64,000 bases of DNA from Triangularia verruculosa (lineage: Eukaryota > Ascomycota > Sordariomycetes > Sordariales > Podosporaceae), in NCBI GenBank assembly GCA_033296885.1, contig MU863881.1, forward strand, positions 248,001 to 312,000, written 5' to 3'. The notes under the pieces are model-generated. The model was not told the origin of the DNA, made no database searches, and worked only from the letters and a program-made list of their open reading frames with translations. Below are positions 32,638-43,742 of the stretch, piece after piece (the stretch's first letter is position 1; the number at the start of each line of letters is the position of its first letter). Position numbers and translations under genes: made by a program.

Positions 32638-33973
32638 CTTCCGGTGCTAGTTGGCTAGCTGCTTCCTGTCAGATGTCGCGATGTTGTAAAGCCGCAAGAA
32701 AGTAAACAATGCTGGTGGCAGCTGGCTGGCATGTGAGAAGGCAAGGGCGAGAAGGGAAGAAATAATTGGACTCGCCGAAAGATATCTCATCGCATCATCA
32801 TGACCGCAGTGCCACCCCGATATCATGAATTTGCGAAGATAGATTGGGTGAACCATCATGTTTGCATGTGGTGAGCATGCGGTCCCAACAGGCCGTCACC
32901 CGTGACCGAACAACATGGCTGGCTGCAACATGGTGATCACCAAGGTAGGTACCCCAACCCACCACCAGTCTCCAATTCTCTCGACCCGCATGATGGGGTT
33001 CTTCTCGCGTTCCGTGGGACAGGATGCGGGGAATGCTGCATGTGCGACAGAAGAAAAGCTTGATAAAAGATGGGAGGCTGGTAGGAATGCTGCTGCACGA
33101 TGAGATCGACATGCCCCTTTCCCCGGATTTGCAACTGCCGGCCAGGGTTCTGTCTAACGGTGAACTGTAACCTTCCCTTTAGGGCCGTGACTTGGCTTCC
33201 AGAGAAAGAAGCGGATGACCATGAGGTGGTCAGCAGCTCTCGGTCATTGAATTGTTTGCTGTAACATATTGTGTATCACGGCATGCCATGCATATGCTGC
33301 GCTCGGTGCACCTCAAGGAGAATGACCGTTTGGACAAAATCCTGTCCACGTTGAGGGAGCTCCGGTACGGAAAGATGCGGCCTGACGCGGCTCGCCGGAG
33401 TGGGAGGCATGGAAACGTGGGACAGCAGAGGTCGGCATGGAATGGCGAGAATTTCGGGGACAGAGAAAGAAGGCGTGACTTGGATGGTAGCTGGCAGACC
33501 AAGTTTAGTAGGAAAGTGCGGCCTCTTTTTGGTTTGCTGTCAAGAGGCGAAAGTTGGTATGTGGCTGCCACTGCCATCAAGTTGCTGTCAAACACCAGGC
33601 ACTTGCTCTCCCTGGCAAGTTTTCTGTCACGCCAAAATTGCTGTCAAGCATGACTCCACTTCCACTTGACGTGAGACTTGCTGGCAGGCACTCACAACAC
33701 CCAGACGACGGGAGCATCCCAGGTTGCTGTCAAGCACTTGCCGTCTCCCGCAAGACGTCAAGTCTCATGCGCAATTCTCTACCACTCGCCACTCGCCCCT
33801 CCCGGAACCTCCGCCGGCATACATGGATGAAGGAAGCAAGAGTATGGTACAAAAGTGATGTTTGGTGATGGGCTCGATTAAATGAATGAGCAGCCTCCTC
33901 TGCTCAACATGGCAAAATTAAATAGTGCAAATGTCTACACATCTGCTACATAGCTGGTATACACTGACAAAAA
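32638..33973. other. Intergenic: alpha-glucosidase promoter region
   Basis: About 1.3 kb between the alpha-glucosidase start codon and the 3' end of the permease gene. I see no supported gene. Its far half contains the decamer repeats described separately. Confidence 0.5.
33534..33733. repeat. Four copies of decamer TTGCTGTCAA
   Basis: Exact copies lie at 33534-33543, 33582-33591, 33638-33647 and 33724-33733, all in the same orientation, with CTTGC or CTGTCA fragments between them. The cluster lies about 0.9-1.1 kb upstream of the alpha-glucosidase gene, which reads away on the minus strand. Confidence 0.75.
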
Positions 33974-36078
33974 TTAGCAAATAACCCTATACACCCTCTT
34001 CCACTTGGGCCACGACGCCCTCTCCTCCTCTTCCTGCGCCTTGATGATCCCCAAACGCCCAAAATCTCTCCTGCCCGTGTCGATGTCCATGTCTTCCACC
34101 TTGATATAACTTGTCCGGTAATACAGCTTGTGCCCAATCAGGAATATCAGCACCACTGGAATTGCCAGGCACTGCAGGAAGAAATTCTGCGCTCGCTGCG
34201 ACGGCGACAGCGGTTCGTTTGTGATGGGCCAGATGGCAACCCAGCACTGCCCGACAAGGATGAGGCAGTTGCAAAACAGGCCGATCCAGCTGCCAATCGT
34301 TCCCCCTTGAGCACGAAAGGCGATGTCACTGACCGACCTGTGATGATACGCCCATGCCTTCCGAAGTCGTACGTGAGCAAGACAGGTGCTGCCCCATGTA
34401 AAGACACTACTAAGCCCCGATATGGCCAGCAGCCAGTCAAATATCTGGCCGTGAACTTTGGAGTTGGCCATGAAGGCCAACAACCCAACGCTCGACGTCG
34501 CGAGGATGGCGACGAGCGGACGACCGCGCCGATCCACGTAGGCAAACACCTTGGGCGCCTGGCCAAGCTCGGCAAGGGCAGCCAGTGTTCGGGAGGACCC
34601 AAAGACTGACGAGTTGCCGACGCTGATGACAGATACCAGAATAACACCGTTCATGATGCTGGGCAGAATGGTCGTCCCTGCGCTCTCGATAGCGATGACA
34701 AAGGGGCTCGCTGACGCGTCGGCGATGCTCTTGGCACCCAGTAATCGAGGTTCGTTGTACGGCACCAACAGGCCAACAAGCGCTAGTGACACGATGTAGA
34801 AGAGCGTAATTCTCCAGAACACCTGTTTGATAGCGGTAGGCAACGACTTTCGCGGATTGGCAGTTTCGGCTGCAGCCAAGCCGACCAATTCTGTCCCGGC
34901 AAAGGCAAAAGCCGCCGTTACAAACACGCTGCAAAGACCCTTGAAGCCGTTGTTGAACGCGCCTGGGTCGGACCAATACTTGCCGCCAATGTAGCCGCCG
35001 GTGGGCGTACCTCCAATGTTGATGACAATGCCGAGGAGGCTGGTAAAGCTGTCAGTAACGTTTCAGACTGAAAAAAGATCTGTATGCACTCACATGAACC
35101 CCACGACAGCGGTAACCTTGACAATGGCAAAGACAAACTCTGCCTCGCCGTACCCCTTTACGCCGAAGAGATTAATGGTGATGATGACAAGCAGAAACAC
35201 GGCCACAAATATGGACTTGTTCAGACTCTCGTTCCAATAACCAATAGTCATTGCGCCAGCAATAATCTCCAGGGGCAGCACCACTATCCACTGTAAGGCA
35301 TAGCTTGAGTCACAATCACGTTAGCATCCAACCACCGCAGCAACAGAGGGGGAGAGTGACACAAATATTTCCCCACGGCGAGAAGAAGAGCAAGCAAAAA
35401 GGCAACTTACTTCCAACCCATAGCAAACCCCCAGCTTGGGTCCAGAAACCGCGTCGAGAAGGCCGAAAACGATCCTGCAACAGGGAAAATCACCGCCAAC
35501 TCCCCCAGTGCTTGTACCGTGCAGTACAACATCACTCCCACAAAGGTATAGGCTATCAACAGAGCCGCCGGGCCGCCCTCACTCAAAGCCTTTCCAGAAG
35601 CAACAAAGAGGCCTGTGCCGATGGAACCGCCAATCGCAATCATCTGCAGATGTCTCCCCTTCAGCTCTCTCGCCAGCAACGTGCCCGCTGTCCTGGAGTT
35701 GGCCGTCCGCAAGTCGTAGTACCGCTCCCCATTTTGCTGCCTCACCACCGCAACCCCAGACGCCGACCCGAACCCATTCGTTGTTCTGGTGGTAGTGGGC
35801 GAGTCGCCGGCGCCTTCCGGGTCTGTGACATGCAGCGCAAAGCTGGGGTCGTCGTGATAGCGCACATTCTCTGGATGCTCGCGGCGAAAGCTATCAATGA
35901 GGCGGCCCACACGGGCTTTCATGCCTCCACCTCCTACGCCGACGGCATTGTGAGGGTGGCCGTGGTGATGGTCGCCGTCCGAGGTCCGACTTTGTCGACG
36001 GACGGTGAAAGTGCTGCCCTCTGCCAAACTGCGGGTGCGATCCAGCTGGCCCATCTCAATCTCTCGGTCGACCGTCAT
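33974..36078 (-). CDS. Amino-acid permease (YAT/AAP family)
   Basis: Three exons, 36078-35411, 35303-35094 and 35048-33974, encode 650 residues. The acceptor of intron 1 is the AG before CTATGCC, since this restores WNYALQWIVVLPLEI. The protein is a 12-helix APC-superfamily permease that should import amino acids across the plasma membrane. The signature GGSIGTGLFVASGKAL begins at residue 150, followed by GGPAALLIAYTF, ALGELAVIFP and the AFAFAGTELVGLAAAET loop; a C-terminal YRTSYIKVEDMDIDTGRRD tail matches fungal general permeases. The hydrophilic N terminus is about 140 residues, much longer than usual, with a His-rich patch and a Gly run. Such tails in yeast permeases carry ubiquitin sites controlling turnover; that role here is inference. 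Confidence 0.92.
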
Positions 36079-37789
36079 CTCTGTCGGATCATTGGAGTGG
36101 CGGGGACAAAAACGTTATTGGCTGTGAAACAACGGTGTGCTGCACGACTTTGTCCAACGGCCCGTAATTGCATGGGCTATTCCGGCCTTGCTGTTTTGCC
36201 TTATTTTCTCGCGATGGTCCGTAGACAACACAAAATTGTTGGCTTGCCGCTGGCAGTGAGCCCCGAAGACCGGAAGTGAGGGTCCACTGATAAAACGGTT
36301 GTGTTCGTGGAGAACCCCTGGCGGTTGAGTGTGCCGAAGATGGATGACCCTTGGTGATAAGATCCGCAGTGGCCTATCGTTCACAATGCCGTCTGTCACA
36401 ACAGTCAAGGAATCCACCACAGAAGGGGCCGTTGGAGATGGCCTCGGTGTCGGGTGTGGAAAAAGGGAAATGCGTGTCGTCTAGCAGCAGTCTGAAAGAT
36501 AAGAAAAAGATGGGCCGTCGTAGCGGTCCTGCCAATATTTGCCCCGCACTGCCTGTCCTCCGAATTGGGCGTCCCTGTTGTTCGTCAACGGGTAGGTTGC
36601 CGATGCAGCCGTTGATAGGTGGTGTGTGGGTGTGGGATATGTGAGGTGATGCCCCTGGGAGACGCTCCTCGCAACAGTCCTGTTGGTTACTCCCGGGTGA
36701 CAGGAGAGGGCAAACAAAAGGATAAAAAGGTGAAATCGTGCAGCCAGCAATTCCAACATGATCGCCACCAGATTGTTGGGGTCGCAGCGAATCGAGCGTC
36801 CCTGAAAAAGCCGGGATTGTGGACAGAACAAGAGAGCTCCACCGTGCCGCCCCCGACCAACAACTGGAGTCGCCTGAACCAAGCCGACAGGGGGTTTCTC
36901 TGGGCTGCATTAGCGCCTTTTGGGAACCGATTGCGTGGTTTTCAGGTCTCAGACCTCGAGACTCAAGAGTGTGCCTGATGTTTCCTACGCTCTGTTCCCG
37001 CAGTACCTTTTGCTGTGTGTGGACGAGGCGCAAGAGGGAACGTGCCCCGGATAGGTGGGACTCGAGAACACAATGCCTGTGGCGCACATGACAAAGGCCT
37101 TGTTTGAGATATTAGGGGGAACCAGGCAGAGGTGTAGCAAGGAGACAACGCCATGATTGCGACTGTCACCGTCACCCTACCGGGCTTGCCTTCTCTTGGG
37201 TTATCAAAAGAGCAAAAAGAGCGGTGGGGGGTGGGATCCAGCCGAGATCGTCCTCATCAGATGCAGTCAAGGTCCTGGTCTGCCACGAGGTTGTGCCGCT
37301 GGGTGTCTTGTGTCATGGGAGCTCCACAAACGATCATCCCCCCGCCCGTAAGTACCCCGCAGATTCAAGGGGACACTCCACCTGGGAAAAAGCAAAATCA
37401 CCCGTAACCACTACCCGACACTTTCGTAGTCCTTTGCTGGTGATAGTGATTGATACCTAGGCACCAACAGATGAAGATGGCCTCGCGAGGATGAAATGCA
37501 TATGGATGCAGGGGCGGATGCATCCAGGGGCCATCTCGAGGTGCCATCTTCGACGGGGCGAGACAATGGTGTAATTAGGCCATCACACCCAACCACCGCT
37601 AGCCCATGTCTTGCACACCACCGCCCATGTGCAAGTGCCAAGAGATGTTGAGCTTCGAGCTATCATCAGGTTCGCTAAAAATGTCCAAAAACTAAACACT
37701 AAAAACTAGGGTAGGTGTAAGATAGTAGTAGTACATGAGATGGCAACGTCGTCGTCACAATAAAGACGATGTTATTACTTTCAGCTCCG
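36079..37789. other. Intergenic region upstream of the permease
   Basis: About 1.7 kb. A long minus-strand frame near 36374-37087 is Cys/Pro/Arg-rich and shows neither domain nor splice context, so I do not call it. A CCTAGG palindrome lies near 37458. Confidence 0.45.
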
Positions 37790-39223
37790 TCAGCGCCGCT
37801 GTTGCTGCCCTGCCTCCGCCTGATTATCTGGCAACGGATTCATCTCGCGAAGAAGGATGCTCGAACCCCTCGCCCGTCCCTTTGCAGTCGCCGTGACCGC
37901 CCCGTGAACTGGCGCCAGACGGAGCCCGATCTGGGCCTGCTTTTGGCACTGATCGTGTTCCTGACCATCAGAAGAGGATACAGTTACCTCAAAAGTGGTA
38001 GTTTTCATCACCTGTGATCCAGGCGTGTGTCTGCCTCTGGGGATCAGGGAGTCCATGCTCGCTGATCGGCTGCCGTGGTGTAGCCTGGGAGACTTGATTT
38101 CCCTTTGGCCATCTTCGGTCTGCTTTGATGTTGACGGAGAAATGTCAGGCGTTCTCGTGCGAGCCATGACACCCCCTTGTCCTTTGGAATAGTCGGCCTC
38201 GAGATCATCATCCTCATCCCAAGATGGCTTCTTCGAGACGGTCGTCGAGTCCATTCTTGAGTTTCTTCTGTTTGCTGATGATGCTGTCGCTTCGTACTTG
38301 AACTTTCTTTTTTTGGCGCCCTTGTCTCGCATAAATGTGCCAATGGTAAGGGCGTTGGCTGCAAAGGTTGCCATCAGTATCTCTGCTGAGGCCCACGTGG
38401 TCCTTGTCGCTTGGTATCCTTGCTCGTTGATGATCTGCGGCACCCGGTAGACGGCAACCACGACAGTGAAGATGTGGAGACAGAAGAGGGCAACCAGTAG
38501 AGACTTGTGTCCCACCGGAAGTCGACTTTGTATGACGATGGGCACAGGGAACACCACCAGTAAAAGATCGGTGAGGGCGTTACAGACCGAGACCGTGAGG
38601 AGGTTGGCGTAGCCCTGACGACACTGAGGGCCCGGGTCCGGAGTTACCTGCCAGTATTTTGGGAATGGTTGACATTCCGCAAGGTCGCTTACGACGACGG
38701 CCACGAAGGTTACAACCAGGGCAATACGCATAGACCGTAAAAGCATGGTGTATCGATTCCTCCCCGATTGCCCCACGAGGCGATCAAAGAACTCAAGAGT
38801 AACAAGCTTGAGCAGCCACAATCTGACGAGCACATTCCATGTTAGCTACCCGCATTACCGTCCAAAGCATATTGAGGGACCTTACACCACTGCGTAAATG
38901 ATACGGCTGATCAGCACCAGACCACTCCCGATGGCCCGCCGTCTAAGGCCTTCGTCCGACACGTCCAGCTCATCGTTCAACTCCACATTGTTGGTCCCGA
39001 ACACCAAAATAGGGTGCACGAAGGCCATGCGCAAAAAGAGGGGTATCAGCACCAGGGCGGCGACCTTGTCTTCCCCAAACAGCTTCTCGACCCGTACAAA
39101 GCGTCCCACGAGACGGAGCAAGATGAGGAATGCGCATAGTAACGTGATCCACCATGAGGTCAACAGTGTGGGCTTGTCATCGCCGAAGGGTCGTGCCGCA
39201 GGCGGAGACGAATAGAGCGTCAT
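37790..39223 (-). CDS. Fungal rhodopsin-domain integral membrane protein
   Basis: Two exons, 39223-38886 and 38822-37790, encode 456 residues. The junction restores IIYAVVLWLLKLVTLEFFDRL, which is typical of this family; the intron has an AGCTAAC branch site. The start is the ATG at 39223; a five-codon uORF ends across it. The protein has about seven hydrophobic segments, including WWITLLCAFLILLRLVGRF, a helix after RSMRIALVV, the ECQPFPKYW loop with conserved Cys, NALTDLLLVVFPVPIV and VALFCLHIFTVVVAVYRV. A cytoplasmic tail of about 170 residues is Ser/Thr/Lys/Arg-rich. Compared with the gene at 6.3-7.8 kb it belongs to a different branch lacking the VDDY motif. Function is unknown; the family includes proposed surface receptors. 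Confidence 0.82.
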
Positions 39224-39237
39224 AGCTGCTGGCACAT
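39220..39237 (-). promoter_or_regulatory. Five-codon uORF overlapping the rhodopsin-like start codon
   Basis: An ATG at 39237 opens MCQQL and stops at TGA 39222-39220. The stop overlaps the main start codon as ATGA. Such overlap could force or permit termination-reinitiation, provided the transcript starts upstream. Confidence 0.5.
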
Positions 39238-41256
39238 GGCTCCTGTCGAGAGGAGCAAGTTTGCTGGGTAGCGTCTGGCGTGACGCCCGTCGACGAACAG
39301 CTTCAACAGCTCAAAGAAAGCGGGAGCAAGGACGCTGTTAACAACAACAACAACAACAACAACAAAAACAACAACAACAGTGAGTGAGGCGAAAGAGACT
39401 AGAATCAACAAGCGTCTGCCAGTTGCCGGATTGACAATGAAAGAATAGGCACCGTGATCAGCAGCAGACAGTCACCCTTCCCGAAGAGAGATCAACAGGG
39501 TCTTACCTAGCCTCTTTGTGGAGTTCGGCCGGAGCCCGTCATTCTTCTCGAGGTTGACGTCCACAAGTGTCCGACCCTGCTTCCCAATTCGTCTGGTTGG
39601 CAGCACTGGCAGGCCGGGCGGCTTGTGGGAGAAGTATCGAACCATGACACCCAGCCAGAGGTCGGCTTCAGCCGAGCGTGATTGGTCAACCTGATGTGGG
39701 GTGTCTCACCCAGCGTAAGGTCTCCACATGTGGTCGTCCAGGGGTAAAGAGGTGATACTACTTTCCTCGTTGATTGCGCATGCAGCCAACGTCGTTCCAG
39801 CAAAGTGGTACGGCTAAAGACCTGGGGAATGACTAGCTGGGCGTCGATAAAGCTGTTGGCCGTCGGTTTGTTCAGGTACCTAGGTACCTATCCAAGGTAC
39901 GGTAATAGGTTTTCAGGCAGTGACCCAGGGAAGCCCATGTGGTGTTTCGACCGCGAACCCCTGGTGCTCTGCTTTCTTGCGCTCCACTCGTATTTTCTCT
40001 CTTGAAGGATTGACTGAAAGACTCAGTCCAAGCCTTTTATGCAGCACTAGCTAGAAGAGGCCACAAGTGTTTGCGCTATTAGGTATTCTGTCATGCCAGG
40101 CCCTTGACCGAAACCAGTTCAGTGCAAGCCACTTTCTCAGACAGGCCGGGCCCTTACGCACCGACATTATCAAACCTAATGGCGGAGCGTTCGGGGAGCT
40201 GCGCCAAGAGCATCAGGCACAAGGATCAGGGGAACTGATTAAAAAAGATTGCCTTGGCGTGTGTGTCTTTGACATTTCAACCCCTGCCAAAGTCACATGT
40301 CTTGTTGCCAGTTCATCAGCAACGACACCACCCAACCATATCCGGAAACAACCGCCATTACCTACCTATCTTCTGCCTCGCTCCCCGATCATGTCAGCCT
40401 CGAAACACCCAAGGTTTTTTCCCACTCCAAATCATGGATAGGTAAGCACCAACCGCAAACGCAGCATGCAGGGGCAAATGCACACTGGCAGCATCTGTCA
40501 TATCCTCCCATATGCCGTCCATAGTGCCAAGAACATGCCCACCCAACGGTCAACCAACCTCTCGTGTCTCGGGTATTTCAACATGCACACACGCGCGCCC
40601 GGGCCTTGCCTTTCAATGTCGGTGCAATATGGAACCGTCTCCCCGGCGCTCGCGTGTCGTTCGGAACCAAGCGTCGGTAATGAGCAACATGTGAGGCCTG
40701 GCGTGTTGTATGCGGGAGATGTGCAGCCCACCGGGCCCATCGGGCCCGTCAACCCAGCCCTATGTAGTAGGATGGATCGTGTTCCTGCCACTAGAATAGC
40801 GAGGCAAAAGACCACATAAAACTGAGAGAAGAGGAAGGTGGTTTTGGAAACTGGGCGTGTGGATGCCGGTATCGGCAATGCGGTCTGGGGCCCAACTCGA
40901 TGCTGCCGAGCCGAGGTGGCGCCGGCGAATGTAAAAGATGGAGGGGTTCTGCCTTGTACTTTCTGAAAAGTGCCTCAATGACAACGTATCTATTGAACTC
41001 TTGCTGGCTTTTGCAAGTTTCGGAGGTGTAAAGAATCGCAATGTGGTAGGTAAGGTAGTGCTGCGCCGATATTTCTCATACTTGTCGCCGCTTACGTACT
41101 ATGAAGCAAACGCTTATCATCAGCAAGTCTATTTGTACTATCTAGTCATTCTGGTAAAAAGAAAAAATGGCCACTTGGTAAGCTTCAGTGTGGCTGAGAT
41201 TACACAAGCTTTCAGTTAGGAAATCTAAATCCAACCTTCACCCCCTAGTTCCCTCT
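39238..41256. other. Intergenic region between rhodopsin-like and kinesin genes
   Basis: About 2 kb with no supported gene. It contains a triplet microsatellite (39339-39380) and a palindrome-rich stretch GGTACCTAGGTACC near 39886-39899. Frames such as plus 40938-41219 and minus 40878-40498 lack motifs. Confidence 0.45.
39339..39380. repeat. (AAC)n / (GTT)n microsatellite
   Basis: About 14 AAC triplets with one interruption (AACAAAAAC). It lies 116-157 bases upstream of the rhodopsin-like start codon and would read as GUU/UUG repeats if transcribed with that gene. Confidence 0.85.
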
Positions 41257-43312
41257 TTACACGGTCATGTAGTGATACCTTGTAGCCATATCCCACTCCA
41301 AGATCACCTCCGCCTCCATCTCCTCCACACCAACCACAACTTGCCTCCAAAGACTGACATCATATGCCCCAGGCAGAATAGCAGGTAGCACCATTGAGCA
41401 TAGATACCTCTCCCCTTTCCCACTCTCGTGTTCTCCAGAAGGCGGATTGACTTGCGCCCCATTCACATCCCTCACCCTCTCCCCCACAGCATCAACACGT
41501 GAAAGCACCACAGCCATCTGTTTCGGTCCCAACGCTCCCACCTTACCTACCGCATGGTAAGAGACAACCATTCCAGGCCTAATTCTCTCTTTAAACGGGA
41601 TATCCTTGGCCTCTGGTGATGTCTCGATGTCAGCGCTGGAATCCAGCCTTTCCATTCTCGTCACCTTGGTTCCAGGTTTGTCGTTACCCGCAGTGGTCGA
41701 GGTTCGGGAATGAGTGTTAGTATCGATATGTAGCTGCCAGAACTTGCTCTGGAAAGCGGTTGCATGTTCCAGTGAGACTCCGGGTGTCTTGAGGCAGCGG
41801 GAAATGAACTCGGGGATAGGAAGCCGAAGGAGCTGGGCGCCTGATTCTGTCGGTGCGAGCACTTCGCATGAGATGGGGGGTGTGCCTGACTATCACCGGC
41901 AACTGTTAGCTTCAACCTTCTCGCCAGAACTGGAAGTGCACAACTCACGCTCTTGGTGATCCATTCTCTCAACTGTTCATTATTCCACATCACAGGCACA
42001 TTTGTGTGGTCACTCAGTGCCTTTTTTGTCGGCACAACCACTCTTAGCATTTCAGCATACCGCAGAGTGTTTTTGCTTGCGCTGGTATCGGCCAAGCAGG
42101 GGTTGACACAAGCCACAACCACCGTCTTGCAGCTTCTCCTGGTGCCAGCCGTAGGTGATGGGTCAAACACATGCTTGAGTGTCTTGGTAAGGGTGCTGTG
42201 TCGGAAGGGCACATAGGCGTTTTTGGCGCCGCTACCAAAAGAAGGATCGAGGTCCAACAGTGCTCGGCCACGAATGCAGTCTTTCAACACAGAGAGACTG
42301 GTGTTGATCTCCTTGGCCTCCTTCATGCGAGCAGCATCGTGCGTTGTCTTGTCTCGGGCTGCTTCAGAACCGGCGAGGTCGATGATGTAGAGCAGCCCAT
42401 CCTCTGCCCATGGGATGGATGGATTCTCGATACGGATGCGACAAATGGCGTGGGAGCGGGATGAGGAGTCATTTTTCAGAGTTGGAGCAGTTCGTCGGAG
42501 GGAAGCGGCTGCTTCGATAAGCTCGAGAAAGGAGGACTTGGTCGTAATATGCTGCTCGAGAGCTCCAGCCAGTTGGGTGTTGCCAAAGGAGTCTTCAAGG
42601 ATGGATATTTGTTTGCGGGAGTTTAGAAGGTCTGTACCTGGGTATTAGCTTCAGGTCCCGGCGTCAAGTCAGAACTGCCAAGGTCGGTCCAGAAGTGGCT
42701 CAGGGTCGACACAGGGTCAGTCCAGGGGGAAAGCTTACCAAACGACTTTTGCCCGGCCAGCTCAACAATCGACATGTGCAACTTCCTCTCGCCCTCGAGT
42801 CCACCATCCATCAACGTCCCTGCCACAAGTCCCTCCAAGTCACTGACAGTAAAAGTCTTCCCGGATCCAGTCTGACCATATGCAAACACAGTACTGACCC
42901 CTCCACCCCAAGCCCAAGGGACAAGCGGTTTGATGATGGCATCGTACATTTGCCTGGTCGTGCTTTCGGGGCCAAAGATATGGTCGATAGGATAGCTAAA
43001 TGACTGGTTTTGTTAGAAAATCATAGCTGGAAATCTCAGTGGTTGGTGATGATGACTTACATTGAGAGACGGAAGACCCCTGATCGGCTTCTTCAACTCG
43101 TGCAAGTCAACAACACTCGTGTCTCCACCTCGTGAGAAGACACTCTCAGGGGAGCCCTGGGATACCTCATCTGGCAGCAAGGGCCTGATGCGAGCGCTGA
43201 TGAGAAAGTCGGGATTTCCTGTGCGTCCACTAGTGCATTGTTCCTTCTTTGGCTTGAAGGCCCGGACCAGCTGTTTGTAGCGGTCGGCATTATCGATCAG
43301 GAACTGCTCCAT
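41257..43312 (-). CDS. Kinesin motor protein with unassigned C-terminal domain
   Basis: Four exons, 43312-43061, 43003-42739, 42631-41949 and 41889-41257, encode 610 residues. The intron 1 acceptor is ACCAG before TCATTT and the intron 3 acceptor is GATAG before TCAGGC; both keep frame. The motor domain has the P-loop GQTGSGKT (127-134), switch I as NDSSSRSH (ending at 233), switch II DLAGSE (257-262), then NTSLSVLKDCIRG and PFRHSTLTKTLKHVF. The motor lies near the N terminus, behind a short segment (MEQFLIDNADRYKQLV). Sequence around CIRG and the long insert before it recall kinesin-13, but no neck signature is clear. The C-terminal 210 residues (401-610) hold no coiled coil and do not match a kinesin tail I know. 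It may have lost dimerisation. Confidence 0.85.
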
Positions 43313-43742
43313 ATTTGGTCTGTTGAGTGCAAGTTGGAGAGGCAAGTTGGAAAGGGAAGAATGATTCAAGCCCAGACGGAGATGGGAATGGAAGAGGGCT
43401 TTAAGGCAACTTCATTCTTGATGAGCTTTGAAGTCGTGGAGCAAGTGGTGTGCTGAGCGGTGGAATCAAACCTCCCTACAAACCGAAGATTTGGGTCCAC
43501 ATGGCGAGTTGCCCCACAACACCACACAAAGACGGCTGCGACAAACACACACACGCGCCCCGCAACACCACAGGCTGGCCAATCCCCTGAATTCAGGCAA
43601 CCGAGCGTCGGCCAGCTTTGACTGGTCGCTACGTGATAAATCACAACATTCAATCATTGATGCCTGGCAAGGGGCTGCAGATGGATTGAACTTCTCGTGT
43701 TGCCTGGTATTTAGCGAGAGCAATGAAACTCCATGTCTTTGT
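43313..43742. other. Intergenic: kinesin promoter and amidohydrolase 3' region
   Basis: A 430-base gap without a supported gene or repeat. It should contain the kinesin promoter. Confidence 0.5.

Noticed and set aside
36374..37087. Minus-strand 237-codon frame upstream of the permease
   Set aside because: Composition is Cys/His/Arg/Pro-rich as in random GC-rich DNA, with no motif and no codon bias.
40938..41219. Plus-strand 93-codon ATG frame beside the kinesin 3' end
   Set aside because: Overlaps the expected 3'UTR of the kinesin gene and lacks any motif; hydrophobic content could be chance.
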